Notes under the pieces: generated by a model | The model's database searches: none | The model's input: only the letters and a program-made list of their open reading frames with translations | Told to the model about the DNA's origin: nothing | Shown: piece after piece, positions 36,931 to 45,709 of the stretch | Numbering within the stretch: the stretch's first letter is position 1 | Layout: each line of letters opens with the position of its first letter | NCBI RefSeq assembly: GCF_051200825.1 | Contig: NZ_CP195158.1 | Location: 3,162,001-3,226,000 of the forward strand | Reading direction: 5' to 3' | Origin: Formosa sp030427735 | GTDB lineage: Bacteria > Bacteroidota > Bacteroidia > Flavobacteriales > Flavobacteriaceae | Length of the DNA stretch: 64,000 nucleotides | Translations under genes and position numbers: made by a program

Positions 36931-37482
36931 TTATTCGTCAAGTGTAATAATACCATTTATTTCTAACACTTCGGCTTCTTTAAAGTGCACATCGGAATCG
37001 AAACCTGTACCGTGTATTAAATCGGAACCTGTTCTAAACGTTACAGGTTGGTTGGTAGACATCCACTGTCTGTTCTGGTCGTAATACAACTGTTCTGCAA
37101 ATAGTGTATCGTTAGTATAAGTAGCCAAAACCACATGCCCCTGCAAGTCTATTAACCCCGTACGATCGTATACAATGGCGTAATCGGAAATCACTGTGCT
37201 TTTATTGTTTTCGTCGTCGTAAATATACAAATGAATGCCTTCGTCAAATTCTGAAAAAGCAAAATCTCTGTTGGAATAATCTAACATTTTAGGACTTATC
37301 AAATTCGCTTTTAAACGTCCAGAATCGGTGTATTTTAAGTTGATGTCCTGAGCCACTCCTATAGGCTCGTTAGCAGCCAGACCTATTTTTTGGACATCAC
37401 TAAGGTCTTTTCCGCATGAAACAAACATGGCCATAGCAAAAGCTATGACCATGATATATAAATTATGTGATTTACTAAGCAT
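36931..37482 (-). CDS. lptC: LPS export ABC transporter periplasmic protein LptC
   Basis: LptC is the inner-membrane-anchored component of the Lpt bridge that passes LPS from LptBFG to LptA. In Bacteroidetes it is a lipoprotein; here the signal is VIAFAMAMFVSCGKDL with lipobox Cys23. The body has repeated beta-strand stretches (KYTDSGRLKANLISPKML, GHVVLATYTNDTLFAEQLYYD) of the OstA-like fold. The 183-residue length is typical. It is 2 bases after the TPR-protein gene and is co-transcribed with it. Confidence 0.88.
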   Translation of the reverse strand: MLSKSHNLYIMVIAFAMAMFVSCGKDLSDVQKIGLAANEPIGVAQDINLKYTDSGRLKANLISPKMLDYSNRDFAFSEFDEGIHLYIYDDENNKSTVISDYAIVYDRTGLIDLQGHVVLATYTNDTLFAEQLYYDQNRQWMSTNQPVTFRTGSDLIHGTGFDSDVHFKEAEVLEINGIITLDE

Positions 37483-37484
37483 TA

Positions 37485-38864
37485 TTAAATACTTGGCACC
37501 TTAACGCTAGAACCAATCCAACATCCAATGTTAATGGTTGCACCTGCATTACCTTCAGAAAATATATCTGATTTTTGTGGTGCTTTAGCTCTGTAACTTG
37601 TAGCCGATTGCGCAGCATGCGATTTTAATGTAGGATCTACATTACCTGCTTTAGCAGCCTCGTCTGCAGCTAACCAGAATACAGCACGCTTATTGAAGGC
37701 ACTATCTCCACAATCGTTAGCACTAGCGGCATACATAGATGCAATTTGTAAATACGGACGTCCGTTTGATGGGTTTAATTTTAAAGCTTCTCTGTAATAG
37801 CTTCTCGCTTTAGAATAGCTTCCTTTACCTTTTAACTTATCGGCAACTTTACTGTATAATTTTGCTTTTTTATAGCTATCGGTTTCTAAACCTAATGCTT
37901 GCTCGTAATATTTAAGGGCTTCGCTAGGTTTTCCTTCTTTATCTTTTAAGATTCCTAAATAGTAAGCAGAACTTGCCGACGGATTTAAACCGTGATAAGC
38001 GTTTACTAATTTAAAGAATAACGGATCGCTAGTACAGTCTTTTTCAGACATTTTACCAGCAGCTCTTTGTAACCAAACAGCATCTGTTTTGTGCGCTTCG
38101 AAATCTTTAGTGTATAACGGAATTAAGTTTTCGCAGTTAGCACGCTCTCCTAATTTACTGTTGATACTACCACCAATTTTATCGTAAGCATCTAAGTAGC
38201 TAGAATAATATCTCTTGTATTTTTCTTCTTTACTTGTTAATGCCGTTCCTGCTTCTTCTTTTTCGATAAGCTTGTTTAAATCTTCAGAATAGTTTTCTAC
38301 TTCGGCATCTACTTTTTCTACAACATCGTCGTATTTGTTAAACAAATCTTGAGCCGATTTTTCTCCAGCATCGTATAAATCTACCATTAAAGAAAAATAC
38401 GTGTAAAGACCTTTAGGGCTTTTAAAGTTTTCTTTGTCTTTGGTAAATGCTAAATCGAAAGCATTGTAAACTTCTAAATCAGACAAGCCTAATTCTTTTC
38501 TGTTGTCGTACATTAACTGGGCCTTATCTGCAAGCACTTCACCTTCTTTAGCTTTACTTGGAAAATTCACCAATTTCTCGTCGTAAAGTTTCAATAAATC
38601 GTTAATGTAAGCTGTTTTTTCGGCTCCTGTAGAGTTCTCTATTTTATAATTTAAAATCTTTTCACCATCAATATGTATGGCGTTATTAAATTTAGGACAC
38701 TTAGTTCTTACGTCCATCCAAGGTTCGTAGGCAGCGTTATAATTTTTAGCTTTTACGTACTCATGAAATATCGATAATTTCGATCGACACTCATCTTCAT
38801 TTTGGGCAAAGCTATTAAGCCCTAAACATAGCAATGCTACTAGCAAAGTCACTTTCGATTTCAT
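37485..38864 (-). CDS. Secreted tetratricopeptide-repeat protein
   Basis: A 459-residue protein follows a signal peptide (VTLLVALLCLGLNSFAQ). The C-terminal half contains TPR-type helices (SSAYYLGILKDKEGKPSEALKYYEQALGL and KGSYSKARSYYREALKLNP), spaced about 34-37 residues. I start at the ATG giving MKSKVTLLV because the longer form begins inside the upstream gene and spoils the signal peptide. It probably acts as a periplasmic scaffold in envelope assembly. It is wedged between the outer-membrane protein gene and lptC. Confidence 0.85.
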   Translation of the reverse strand: MKSKVTLLVALLCLGLNSFAQNEDECRSKLSIFHEYVKAKNYNAAYEPWMDVRTKCPKFNNAIHIDGEKILNYKIENSTGAEKTAYINDLLKLYDEKLVNFPSKAKEGEVLADKAQLMYDNRKELGLSDLEVYNAFDLAFTKDKENFKSPKGLYTYFSLMVDLYDAGEKSAQDLFNKYDDVVEKVDAEVENYSEDLNKLIEKEEAGTALTSKEEKYKRYYSSYLDAYDKIGGSINSKLGERANCENLIPLYTKDFEAHKTDAVWLQRAAGKMSEKDCTSDPLFFKLVNAYHGLNPSASSAYYLGILKDKEGKPSEALKYYEQALGLETDSYKKAKLYSKVADKLKGKGSYSKARSYYREALKLNPSNGRPYLQIASMYAASANDCGDSAFNKRAVFWLAADEAAKAGNVDPTLKSHAAQSATSYRAKAPQKSDIFSEGNAGATINIGCWIGSSVKVPSI

Positions 38865-38886
38865 AATTTTTATATTTGTGCAATTG

Positions 38887-40206
38887 TTAATCATACTTAC
38901 GTTTTTGGAACCAACGGTCGTTTAACGACAAACTGAGGCTAAAGTTAAAAAAGTTTTCTTGAATAAGACCTTGGTTGGTTGTACCGCGTTTTCCAAACTC
39001 AAATCCTAAATTGGCATTAGAGAACATAGTCCCTAATGGTAAGCCTGCTCCAAAAGATATGCCAAACTCGTTTATCGACTCGCCATTAATCACTAAACCA
39101 GAACTTTCCGTGCGAAATCCAGCGCGATATACCACGCGATTCCAGTAGCCCGAAAAGGCATTGTATTTAGGAATATAGAACCCACCAACAGACAAGCCAA
39201 AGGCATCTTCGTATTCTACTTCTGTACCTCTGTACAATTCGTTTTCAAAACTTCCTGTTTGCAAAAAGCGAGTTTCTACCCCTACAAACCAATGTCTTGG
39301 CTGCCCAATACCTGTACCGATAGAAAATTCGGAAGGTACGTTTACAGAAGTTTCCAACTGCCCAGCATCAACCAAGGATTGTTCGCCATCGATAGTTTCT
39401 ACAATAGACTCAGCTCCGGTTGATGAACTTATGGTAATGGTAGAAAAATAACGTTCGTTCTTGGATGTTAAGCTATTTCCAGGATTATATGTTGCCGAAC
39501 TCACCCATTCAAAATTATCGTTCAAAATCATGGTTTTGTAGGTCATACCAAAATTAAAACTCACGCCACTTAAATCGGAACGGTCATTCTGTCTAGATTG
39601 GTATCTGGTTAAATCGCCACTAGTATCGTAAACATATTCTACAATACTATTTTGTATGGTCCCAAAATCGTATCGGGCATCGACCCCAACACTAAGACCT
39701 TTGGCCACCAAATAACCTACAGATAAGTATACCTTATTTAAACCGCCTTCACCAGCAAATTTATTCTGAAGTTCACCGTCATCGTTTCTGGTTTGTAATT
39801 TATATCCAACCGAAGTGTATGGCAAAAGTCCAAAACCAACTCCAAAACGGCCGATAGGAATAGACATAGAAATATAATCGAAGGTAGACGATGATGATTT
39901 ATCGGAACCAGCATCACTTTTAAATTTTACTTGAGAGTGGCTACCACCAACTGCAAACTTTACGGGACGCGTTTCTTCGCGATAATACTTTAAATTTTCT
40001 GTAGCGTAAGACGCTGGGTTTCTTAAATTCACATGAATACTATCGGAATAAATGCTAAGTCCACCCATACTTTTATTTTCTACAGTACCTTTAAATTTAA
40101 GGCTTCCTATTCCGAAATACGAATATGGCGATGTGGTTCCACCATCTTGGGCATAACTATTAATTGCAAATAAGGCAATAAAAACTAATACAAGTTTTTT
40201 AATCAT
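38887..40206 (-). CDS. Outer-membrane beta-barrel protein
   Basis: A 439-residue protein with signal peptide LVLVFIALFAINSYAQ is followed by alternating amphipathic strands with many aromatic ends and Gly/Ser turns, typical of a porin-like barrel. Segments such as YSYFGIGSLKFKGTVENKSMGGLS and the C-terminal FNFSLSLSLNDRWF resemble FadL/OmpP1-like proteins of Bacteroidetes. The ligand is unknown. It overlaps coaX by 4 bases. Confidence 0.82.
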   Translation of the reverse strand: MIKKLVLVFIALFAINSYAQDGGTTSPYSYFGIGSLKFKGTVENKSMGGLSIYSDSIHVNLRNPASYATENLKYYREETRPVKFAVGGSHSQVKFKSDAGSDKSSSSTFDYISMSIPIGRFGVGFGLLPYTSVGYKLQTRNDDGELQNKFAGEGGLNKVYLSVGYLVAKGLSVGVDARYDFGTIQNSIVEYVYDTSGDLTRYQSRQNDRSDLSGVSFNFGMTYKTMILNDNFEWVSSATYNPGNSLTSKNERYFSTITISSSTGAESIVETIDGEQSLVDAGQLETSVNVPSEFSIGTGIGQPRHWFVGVETRFLQTGSFENELYRGTEVEYEDAFGLSVGGFYIPKYNAFSGYWNRVVYRAGFRTESSGLVINGESINEFGISFGAGLPLGTMFSNANLGFEFGKRGTTNQGLIQENFFNFSLSLSLNDRWFQKRKYD

Positions 40207-40934
40207 TCGTGTGAATTAAATTGTAAAATTGAGTTCAATCCTTCTAAAAGAAAATTCGAGTTGGCAAATATGCTACTTTTTAATTGCTTAGACAAGAAAT
40301 TCGCGTCGCCACCTGTTAAAATAATTGTTAAATCTGGATATTTACTTTGATAATTATCTACAATTCCCCCGATTTCGTTTAAAATACCATAAACCACTCC
40401 CGAATGAATTGAAGATGCTGTAGAGTGCCCTGTTAAGCGCAACGGCTGCTCGGCTTCTAGCAAAGGTAATTTGTCTGTATAATCGTGTAACGCTTTGTAA
40501 CGCATATTTAAGCCTGGCGAAATTGCCCCTCCTAAATATTCGGCATGCGCATTTACAAAGTCGTAGGTTATACAGGTTCCGGCATCAATAACCAAAACGG
40601 GAATTTTAGGATATTGAATGGTAGCGGCACTTACCAAGGCAATACGGTCTATACCCAAAGTTTGTGGCGTAGCGTACAAATTCTTAAAAGGCACTGGTGT
40701 AATCTGATTCAATACCAGAACAGACACCTTTTCGGTTAGTGTTTGCAGCACATTATCTTCCAGATTTGCCACCGAAGACACAATACAGGCATCGATTTTT
40801 ACATCGGACACTATATGCGCTATATTTTTTTCTGAAAATTCTTGTAGCGGCACTATTTTTTTATCCATTAGACTATCCTGCTCGAACACAGCGAGTTTCA
40901 CAAAGGAATTCCCAACATCAATTATTAAATTCAT
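40203..40934 (-). CDS. coaX: Type III pantothenate kinase
   Basis: CoaX phosphorylates pantothenate, the first step of coenzyme A synthesis. It is an ASKHA-fold enzyme. The N-terminal MNLIIDVGNSFVKLAVF carries the phosphate-1 Asp, the GIDRIALVSAA motif follows, and DAGTCITYDFV is the phosphate-2 motif. GGAISPGLNMRYKALHDYTDKLP is characteristic of CoaX. The 243-residue length is normal. It leads an operon of envelope genes (OMP, TPR, lptC). Confidence 0.94.
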   Translation of the reverse strand: MNLIIDVGNSFVKLAVFEQDSLMDKKIVPLQEFSEKNIAHIVSDVKIDACIVSSVANLEDNVLQTLTEKVSVLVLNQITPVPFKNLYATPQTLGIDRIALVSAATIQYPKIPVLVIDAGTCITYDFVNAHAEYLGGAISPGLNMRYKALHDYTDKLPLLEAEQPLRLTGHSTASSIHSGVVYGILNEIGGIVDNYQSKYPDLTIILTGGDANFLSKQLKSSIFANSNFLLEGLNSILQFNSHE

Positions 40935-40984
40935 ATCTAAAATTAAAATCGCTAAGTTACAAAAGCATTTTTTATAAATTTTAT

Positions 40985-41015
40985 TTTGTCAGATTGCAAA
41001 AAGCTCTTATATTTG
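40985..41015 (+). promoter_or_regulatory. Consensus Bacteroidetes promoter of tRNA-Phe
   Basis: TTTG (40985-40988), 19 bases, then TATATTTG (41008-41015). This matches the TTTG-N19-TAnnTTTG promoter of Bacteroidetes exactly. The tRNA begins 18 bases later. Confidence 0.85.
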
Positions 41016-41033
41016 CACTCGCAATTACGCACT

Positions 41034-41106
41034 GGTGCCTTAGCTCAGTTGGTAGAGCAAAGGACTGAAAATCCTTGTGTCCCTGGTTCGATTCCTGGAG
41101 GCACCA
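41034..41106 (+). tRNA. tRNA-Phe (anticodon GAA)
   Basis: The cloverleaf is complete: acceptor GGTGCCT/AGGCACC, D arm GCTC-AGTTGGTA-GAGC, anticodon stem AAGGA/TCCTT with loop CTGAAAA (anticodon GAA), and T loop TTCGATT. The discriminator is A at 41106, and CCA follows in the DNA at 41107-41109. Confidence 0.97.
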
Positions 41107-41110
41107 CCAG

Positions 41111-41148
41111 AAAACCCTGAAAACACACTGTTTTCGGGGTTTTTGCTT
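41111..41148 (+). terminator. Terminator of tRNA-Phe
   Basis: A 14-bp stem AAAACCCTGAAAAC/GTTTTCGGGGTTTT with one T-G wobble and loop ACACT ends in a T run. It lies 2 bases after the encoded CCA. Confidence 0.88.
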
Positions 41149-41293
41149 TTTACATGTAATCCTAAAAAGCGCTAGCTGTCTAATTTTAGCCGTCTAAAAT
41201 CTCAATATTGATTACTTTATTCTGAGAGATCAACTACCACTATTGTCTATCTGCAGATTTCTAAATACCTTTAGAACAGCAGAAATACATCGT

Positions 41294-42232
41294 ATGAATT
41301 GGTTAAAACTCAGCATCTCAATTATTGCGGCTATTGGACTCTTTACACATAGCCTAGAAAGTTTTTCTAAAAATCTACAAGCGCAAGCCGACTCCAAACT
41401 GAAGTCAATCTTATTAAACATCTCAAAGTCCAAACTACGCGCTTTTATGTTAGGGTTTACGGCCACAGCTATTATTCAATCTAGCAGTGCGGTTATCTCT
41501 ATAGTAGTATCTTTCGTAGATGCAGGTGTTTTAGTTTTTAAAAGCTCATTACCTATTTTGCTGGGCAGCAACCTAGGAACAACTATCACTGCATGGTTAG
41601 TGTCCTTTAAACTGGAAATGCTAGGCACTTTTTTAATCGCCATCGGCTTTATTTTAGGCTATTTTTCTGGTAAAATAAAACTGCTTTCCAAGCCTATTTT
41701 TTATTTAGGACTTATCTTGTTTAGTTTAGAGCTTATTGGCGCCAACCTAGAACCTATAAAAGAAAGCCCAAAACTGATTGAGTTTTTAAGCCTCGCTTCC
41801 AACCCGTTTTTTGGCATACTGTTTGGCATCGTAATAACAGCTATTTGCCAATCGAGTTCGGTTACAGTTGGACTGGTAATCATTCTGTCTTCGCAAGGGA
41901 TATTAAATTTGGATAGTGCCATTGGTATTATTGTCGGTTCTAATATTGGCACTACCACAACTGCATTTTTAGCCTCCTTAAAACTAGGGCAAGCCGCAAA
42001 ACTTTCTGCAATTGCCAATTTATGTTTCAATACGATAGGCGTCTTAATATATTTACCATTTTACAAACTTTTCGAGATGTTAATTACCAACATATCATCT
42101 AACATCACATACCAAGTTGCCTTTGCTCATTTAATATTTAATCTAACCATTGGTTTAATTCTATTGCCTTTTACAAACTATTTTGCAAGAATATTTCAAA
42201 CCAGACTTGAACAAATAGATTCCAAACACTAA
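41294..42232 (+). CDS. Na/Pi cotransporter family protein
   Basis: This is a PNaS-family (NptA-like) sodium-dependent phosphate transporter of 312 residues. Two inverted repeats each carry the QSSS motif (TAIIQSSSAVISI and TAICQSSSVTVGL) and the following GSNxGTT motif (LLGSNLGTTITAW and IVGSNIGTTTTAF). There are about eight membrane segments. It lacks the C-terminal PhoU domain found in many bacterial relatives. The longer reading to 41243 begins at TTG, so I use the ATG giving MNWLKLSISII. Confidence 0.9.
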   Translation: MNWLKLSISIIAAIGLFTHSLESFSKNLQAQADSKLKSILLNISKSKLRAFMLGFTATAIIQSSSAVISIVVSFVDAGVLVFKSSLPILLGSNLGTTITAWLVSFKLEMLGTFLIAIGFILGYFSGKIKLLSKPIFYLGLILFSLELIGANLEPIKESPKLIEFLSLASNPFFGILFGIVITAICQSSSVTVGLVIILSSQGILNLDSAIGIIVGSNIGTTTTAFLASLKLGQAAKLSAIANLCFNTIGVLIYLPFYKLFEMLITNISSNITYQVAFAHLIFNLTIGLILLPFTNYFARIFQTRLEQIDSKH

Positions 42233-42317
42233 AGCTTGAGCTAATATTTTATTGTTTCGGGATAACGCTTCACTAATAATCGCCGTACATTTACTATAAA
42301 TCTTAATTTCTATCTAT

Positions 42318-43841
42318 ATGGCAGTTATAGGAAACATCATCAAAGGCGTCATTCAATTAAAAGACACATTAACACCAGAGCCTAACCCCATAGACGATCA
42401 GCTAGCGGTGTTAAAACATCTGCTAAATACTGCCAAACATACGCAGTTTGGCGAGCATTATAACTTTCAAGATCTATTAAACAGCGACGATGTACCTAAG
42501 GCCTTTGCTGAAAGCATTCCGTATTTCGATTATAATAAAATCAATGCCGAATGGTGGCACAAACTCCACAATAATGAAAAAGATGTAACCTGGCCAGGAA
42601 ATCCAGATTATTTCGCCTTAAGTTCTGGAACTACCGGAAAAAGCAGTAAGCGCATTCCTGTTACTCAAGACATGATTGAAGCTATTCGAAATGCTGGCAT
42701 CGCCCAAGTATTTGCGCTTAGTAATTTCGATTTACCTGCAGATTTCTTCGAAAAAGAAATTATGATGCTGGGCAGCTCTACCGATTTAACCGAAAAAGAA
42801 GACCATCTAGAAGGCGAAATTAGCGGTATAAGCGCCAGCAACATCCCAAGTTGGTTTCGCGGCTACTATAAGCCAGGCGAAGACATTGCCAAAATAGACG
42901 ATTGGGATGAACGCATACAGCATATTGCCGAACAAGCTAAAAACTGGGATATTGGTGCCCTTAGCGGCATTCCGTCGTGGCTGGAACTCATGCTTAAAAA
43001 AGTAATAGAATACCATAACGTTAATAACATACACGACATTTGGCCCAATTTACAAGTTTACACCTCGGGAGGGGTAGCGTTTAAACCTTATGAAAAAAGC
43101 TTTAACGCTTTACTAGGCAAACCCATAACCGTTATCGACACCTATTTGGCATCCGAAGGTTTTTTGGCTTTTCAAGCCAGACCAGAAACTACAGCCATGC
43201 AACTGGTAACCGATAATGGTATTTACTTCGAATTCGTTCCTTTTAAACCCGAGTTTATTAATGAAGATGGCTCGATTACCCAAAACGCACCATCCCTAAC
43301 ACTAGCAGAAGTTAAACCCTACACCGATTACGTATTAATTATAAGTACTGTATCTGGCGCTTGGCGTTATGTTATTGGAGACACCATACAGTTTACCGAT
43401 GTTGAACGAGCAGAAATTAAAATTACAGGGCGCACCAAGTTCTTTTTAAACACTGTTGGCTCGCAATTATCGGTTAACAAAATGAATAATGCCATGCTGC
43501 ATTTAGAAGACACTTTTAACACCAAAATACCCGAATTCACTATTTGTGCCAAACAATTCGACGATGGCTTTTACCACTGCTGGTATTTGGGTACCGAAAG
43601 CACTAGTTTAAACACCGCCGATATTGCAAAAACGATTGACACTTATTTAAAAGACGCTAATAAAAATTACAAAGTAGCACGATCTAAAGCCCTTAAGGGC
43701 GTAAAAGTTACAGTAATAGCACCCGAAATATTTTATAATTGGAATGCTGCGAACAAGAAAAAAGGCGGACAAGTAAAAATGGAACGTGTTATGGGTGAAG
43801 ATAAATTTGAAACTTGGGAAGCATTTGTGAATCAACAGTGA
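42318..43841 (+). CDS. GH3-family acyl-adenylate/amide synthetase-like protein
   Basis: This 507-residue protein belongs to the GH3 (auxin-responsive promoter) family of the ANL adenylating superfamily. ATP/AMP motif I is SSGTTGKSSK at 102-111, motif II is near TYLASEGFLAFQ, and motif III is WRYVIGDTIQFTDV, followed by the hinge ITGRTKFF. Plant GH3 enzymes conjugate amino acids to auxin or jasmonate. Bacterial homologues are widespread in Bacteroidetes without an assigned substrate. It stands alone with its own 85-base upstream gap, so context gives no substrate hint. Confidence 0.9.
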   Translation: MAVIGNIIKGVIQLKDTLTPEPNPIDDQLAVLKHLLNTAKHTQFGEHYNFQDLLNSDDVPKAFAESIPYFDYNKINAEWWHKLHNNEKDVTWPGNPDYFALSSGTTGKSSKRIPVTQDMIEAIRNAGIAQVFALSNFDLPADFFEKEIMMLGSSTDLTEKEDHLEGEISGISASNIPSWFRGYYKPGEDIAKIDDWDERIQHIAEQAKNWDIGALSGIPSWLELMLKKVIEYHNVNNIHDIWPNLQVYTSGGVAFKPYEKSFNALLGKPITVIDTYLASEGFLAFQARPETTAMQLVTDNGIYFEFVPFKPEFINEDGSITQNAPSLTLAEVKPYTDYVLIISTVSGAWRYVIGDTIQFTDVERAEIKITGRTKFFLNTVGSQLSVNKMNNAMLHLEDTFNTKIPEFTICAKQFDDGFYHCWYLGTESTSLNTADIAKTIDTYLKDANKNYKVARSKALKGVKVTVIAPEIFYNWNAANKKKGGQVKMERVMGEDKFETWEAFVNQQ

Positions 43842-43973
43842 AACTTGATGTAATGAAATATTTTTTAGTTTAAATTGTGATGTATTTCAAATCTGTACAT
43901 TTCCGCATCGAAACATCTTCAAATTTTCAAATCGAATAATTAACACTTTGAATTTTTAGTACATAAAAAATCA

Positions 43974-44576
43974 TCACTTTAACTCATCAACCAAAATCAT
44001 AATTTCTTCGGGCGATAGGTAATAGGCTCTAATTCTATTTTTATAAGACTCAGGAATATCGGCATGATCTAATATAAAATGTTTGGTCGCTAAAATGTAC
44101 TCGTACATACCATACCGAATGGCATAGGTATCGGCTGCCCGTTCGGCATCTTTTATAAACGCTTTCGAAAACAAATATTTCAATCCAAAAAACACTAGAC
44201 CAAAGCCACTCTTGGTTTGGTAATCGCAAATATGCCCTAGTTCGTGCCCCAACCAACCTATAATCACGTTCGACGGAATATACTTTGTAGAAAACTCGCT
44301 ATCGGTTATTTTAACCTTTTTACTTATAAAGATCACATAACGACGTTGCTGTTTCGATTTAAACAAATCAGCAAACACAGGCTGAGCCTGCATAGTAGAC
44401 TTTTTTATATCGGATTTAAACCGAATATCAATAACCACATCTGCTAACTGCGGATAATGGGATAAAGCTACACGTGCTTCTTCCTCTAGCGATTTAGGAG
44501 CAGTATGATAATCTGAAATTTTTACTGTAGCCATAGATTGAGATTGAAGAACAAGACTTAAAATAATAATATTCAT
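43974..44576 (-). CDS. Small secreted HExxH metallopeptidase-like protein
   Basis: This 200-residue protein has a short hydrophobic N-terminus (MNIIILSLVLQSQSMA). The zinc motif HELGH lies within GWLGHELGHICDY, and about 30 residues later DAERAAD offers a third acidic ligand and Asp as in gluzincins of the M48 type. I recognise no named family for the rest. The longer reading starts at GTG 18 bases upstream; the ATG is preferred. It lies 25 bases downstream of the MscS gene in the same direction and may be co-transcribed. Confidence 0.7.
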   Translation of the reverse strand: MNIIILSLVLQSQSMATVKISDYHTAPKSLEEEARVALSHYPQLADVVIDIRFKSDIKKSTMQAQPVFADLFKSKQQRRYVIFISKKVKITDSEFSTKYIPSNVIIGWLGHELGHICDYQTKSGFGLVFFGLKYLFSKAFIKDAERAADTYAIRYGMYEYILATKHFILDHADIPESYKNRIRAYYLSPEEIMILVDELK

Positions 44577-44601
44577 GTGTGCAAAAACACTCACAATATG
44601 G

Positions 44602-45504
44602 TTATTTTGAAGTTGTACTATCGTCCCCTTCAGTAGTTACCCCTTTAAAACCTTCAGGAAAATCTAAAGTGCGTATCGGGAACGGAATGTTAATATTGTT
44701 GGCATCAAACGCTTCTTTTATAACCATAATGGCTTCAGACTTGGCTTTGGCGACTTCTAATGCCGAAGTGGATTGTATCCAAAATCGCGTTTCGAAATTT
44801 ATAGAACTATCGCCATATTCTTTATAAATAAAAATAACATCCTTTTCGCTTTTTATTTCATCAAAATACTTTTCTATAGTATCTATAACCAGTTTTTTTA
44901 CAAATCGTAAATCGGAATCGTAAGCGACACCACATCCTAAAATTACACGAGACTGTGCTGTTGTTGAATAGTTTTTTATAGGATTTTCTACAACCATTTT
45001 ATTGGGCATGTACACCAAATTATTATCGGCCTGCTTTAAAGTTACCGATCGCAAATCTATATTAATAACTTCGCCTTCAACACCATTGGTTTCTACCCAA
45101 TCGCCAAATTTTATAAAATGAACATAAGACAAGATTACGCCTGAATACAAATTAGCCAAAGCCCCTTGCAATGCCAAACCAACAGCTAAACCAACAACTC
45201 CGGCACCAGCTAAAACGGTTTTTAAAGCATCGCTTAAATTTAAAATACCCAACACCAAAAACAGTCCGAATAAAATAAAGACAGACGATACCAACTTAGA
45301 TATTAAACTCTTCATTGAAGCCTGAAGATTGGTACGATCGAGCAGCCTCACAATAAATTTGGTAATGTACTTAGAAAGAAACAGTACAAACACAAAAACA
45401 ATTATAGCCAAAATAAAGTTAGGTAAACCCAAGACTATGTCGTCTAACCATTTATCTAGTTTTTCTAACATTTTTTCCCAAGCCTTCGAAAATTTTAAAT
45501 CCAT
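44602..45504 (-). CDS. Small-conductance mechanosensitive channel (MscS family)
   Basis: This is a 300-residue inner-membrane channel with three membrane helices in the first 120 residues. The pore-lining TM3 is Gly/Ala rich (VLAGAGVVGLAVGLALQGALANL). The MscS beta domain follows (GDWVETNGVEGEVINIDLRSVTLKQADN...VYMPNKMV) and then the alpha/beta vestibule. It opens on membrane tension to relieve hypo-osmotic stress. I use the ATG giving MDLKFSKAWEK; an ATG 9 bases upstream and a TTG further upstream are alternatives. Confidence 0.93.
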   Translation of the reverse strand: MDLKFSKAWEKMLEKLDKWLDDIVLGLPNFILAIIVFVFVLFLSKYITKFIVRLLDRTNLQASMKSLISKLVSSVFILFGLFLVLGILNLSDALKTVLAGAGVVGLAVGLALQGALANLYSGVILSYVHFIKFGDWVETNGVEGEVINIDLRSVTLKQADNNLVYMPNKMVVENPIKNYSTTAQSRVILGCGVAYDSDLRFVKKLVIDTIEKYFDEIKSEKDVIFIYKEYGDSSINFETRFWIQSTSALEVAKAKSEAIMVIKEAFDANNINIPFPIRTLDFPEGFKGVTTEGDDSTTSK

Positions 45505-45709
45505 TATAAGCATAATTTTATGTGTTTTGCATATTATCAAATTCTTTACACTTTTTAAAGTTGCAAAAAAATTAATAGTAACTCAAATGAAAAATTAAAA
45601 TATATAACCCTTCAAAAAGCAATTCTTTCAATTTTAACTTAAAGTCATTTATATTTATATCGTTTAAACTTATCTTAATCGGTTAACACATAGCTTAAGA
45701 TTAAAACTT

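Noticed and set aside
38871..38878. TATATTTG on the plus strand as a promoter
   Set aside because: It matches the -7 motif but no plus-strand gene follows; it lies between two minus-strand coding starts.
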